Assembly: GCA_022865445.1 (NCBI GenBank)
Contig: JALHSX010000270.1
Coordinates: 1 to 6,336 of the forward strand
Length of the DNA stretch: 6,336 bases
Direction of reading: 5' to 3'
Origin: Thermoplasmata archaeon
GTDB taxonomy: Archaea > Thermoplasmatota > Thermoplasmata > UBA10834
Shown here: positions 6,055-6,336 of the stretch, piece after piece
Numbering within the stretch: the stretch's first letter is position 1
Layout of the letters: every line of letters starts with the position of its first letter
The notes under the pieces: model-generated
Told to the model about the DNA's origin: nothing
Seen by the model: only the letters and a program-made list of their open reading frames with translations
Database searches by the model: none
Made by a program: the position numbers and the translations under genes

Positions 6055-6336
6055 CTACTTCTTGAGGTACCTGTATGAGATGTAGCAGCTGCCCTCTCTG
6101 GAAACCATGCAAGGCCCGATCGGCGAGCCAGGCGTGCACTTCTTCGCGAACAGTGGGCACTCCTCGCTCGTCAAGATCCCGCGCAGCATCTCGCCGCACC
6201 TGCATCCTTCTGCCTCTGTGTACTCGCGTTCGTGAATCGGTGCCAGCAGGTCCTCGAACCTCTCCCTCGCATCGTGTTGTTCGAGCTTCTTCTTGATCGC
6301 GAGGCCGCTTCCTTTGATGACTGGGAATCCTCTCCA
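6055..6336 (-). CDS. hypD: [NiFe]-hydrogenase maturation protein HypD, C-terminal part (5' end outside window)
   Basis: The last 93 residues of HypD are visible, ending at a TAG stop (6057-6055). HypD is the iron-sulfur scaffold on which, with HypC, the Fe(CN)2CO group of [NiFe] hydrogenases is built. Recognition rests on WRGFPVIKGSGLAI at the edge, then GCRCGEMLRGIL (C45, C47 of the visible part), ECPLFAKKCTPGSPIGPCMVSREGSC (C60, C67, C76, C84), which is the conserved Cys-rich C-terminus. The protein ends a few residues after GSCYISYRYLKK, as HypD proteins normally do. It is on the same strand as the hdr operon but separated by 466 bases with a separate promoter, so it is probably a different transcript. 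Its presence implies that the genome encodes a [NiFe] hydrogenase. Start, promoter and N-terminal domains are not visible. Confidence 0.95.
   Translation of the reverse strand, partial: WRGFPVIKGSGLAIKKKLEQHDARERFEDLLAPIHEREYTEAEGCRCGEMLRGILTSEECPLFAKKCTPGSPIGPCMVSREGSCYISYRYLKK

Overview
The window looks like archaeal chromosome, with one gene set running leftward on the minus strand. The archaeal reading rests on a BRE/TATA-type promoter, strong GGAGGTGA-type ribosome binding sites, and a full methanogen-type heterodisulfide reductase set. The protein families would fit a euryarchaeal or Thermoplasmata-like methanogen or a relative, but the sequence does not fix the lineage. All six genes are GC-rich; the only sizeable non-coding stretch (about 5589-6054) is clearly AT-richer.

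From right to left: positions 6336-6055 hold the C-terminal 93 residues of HypD, a [NiFe]-hydrogenase maturation protein. A 466-base gap follows. It holds a convincing TATA/BRE promoter for the next operon (5728-5742), two palindromic or iterated elements upstream of it, and a leader of roughly 115 bases. The operon then reads hdrA (5588-3498), hdrC (3498-2908), hdrB (2911-1991), mvhD (1988-1536) and a second hdrA-type gene (1543 to beyond position 1). Junctions are tight: 1-base overlap, 4-base ATGA overlap, 2-base gap, 8-base overlap. Each start has its own purine-rich ribosome binding site, so this is one translationally coupled unit.

Together the genes encode a soluble, flavin-based electron-bifurcating heterodisulfide reductase. 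MvhD passes electrons from a partner dehydrogenase (MvhAG hydrogenase, formate dehydrogenase or an F420-dependent module, none of which is in view) to HdrA. The HdrA FAD splits electron pairs between ferredoxin and the HdrC/HdrB branch, and HdrB reduces the CoM-S-S-CoB heterodisulfide or a comparable disulfide at two CCG-domain clusters. The adjacent hypD suggests that the organism makes a [NiFe] hydrogenase.

The most unusual feature is the second HdrA. It begins directly at the FAD-binding domain, lacks both the N-terminal domain and the C-terminal diferredoxin of a normal HdrA, and after about 450 residues runs without a stop into the N-terminal domain of another HdrA module. It is therefore a tandem HdrA-HdrA fusion, cut off by the window edge, encoded in the same operon as a complete ordinary HdrA.
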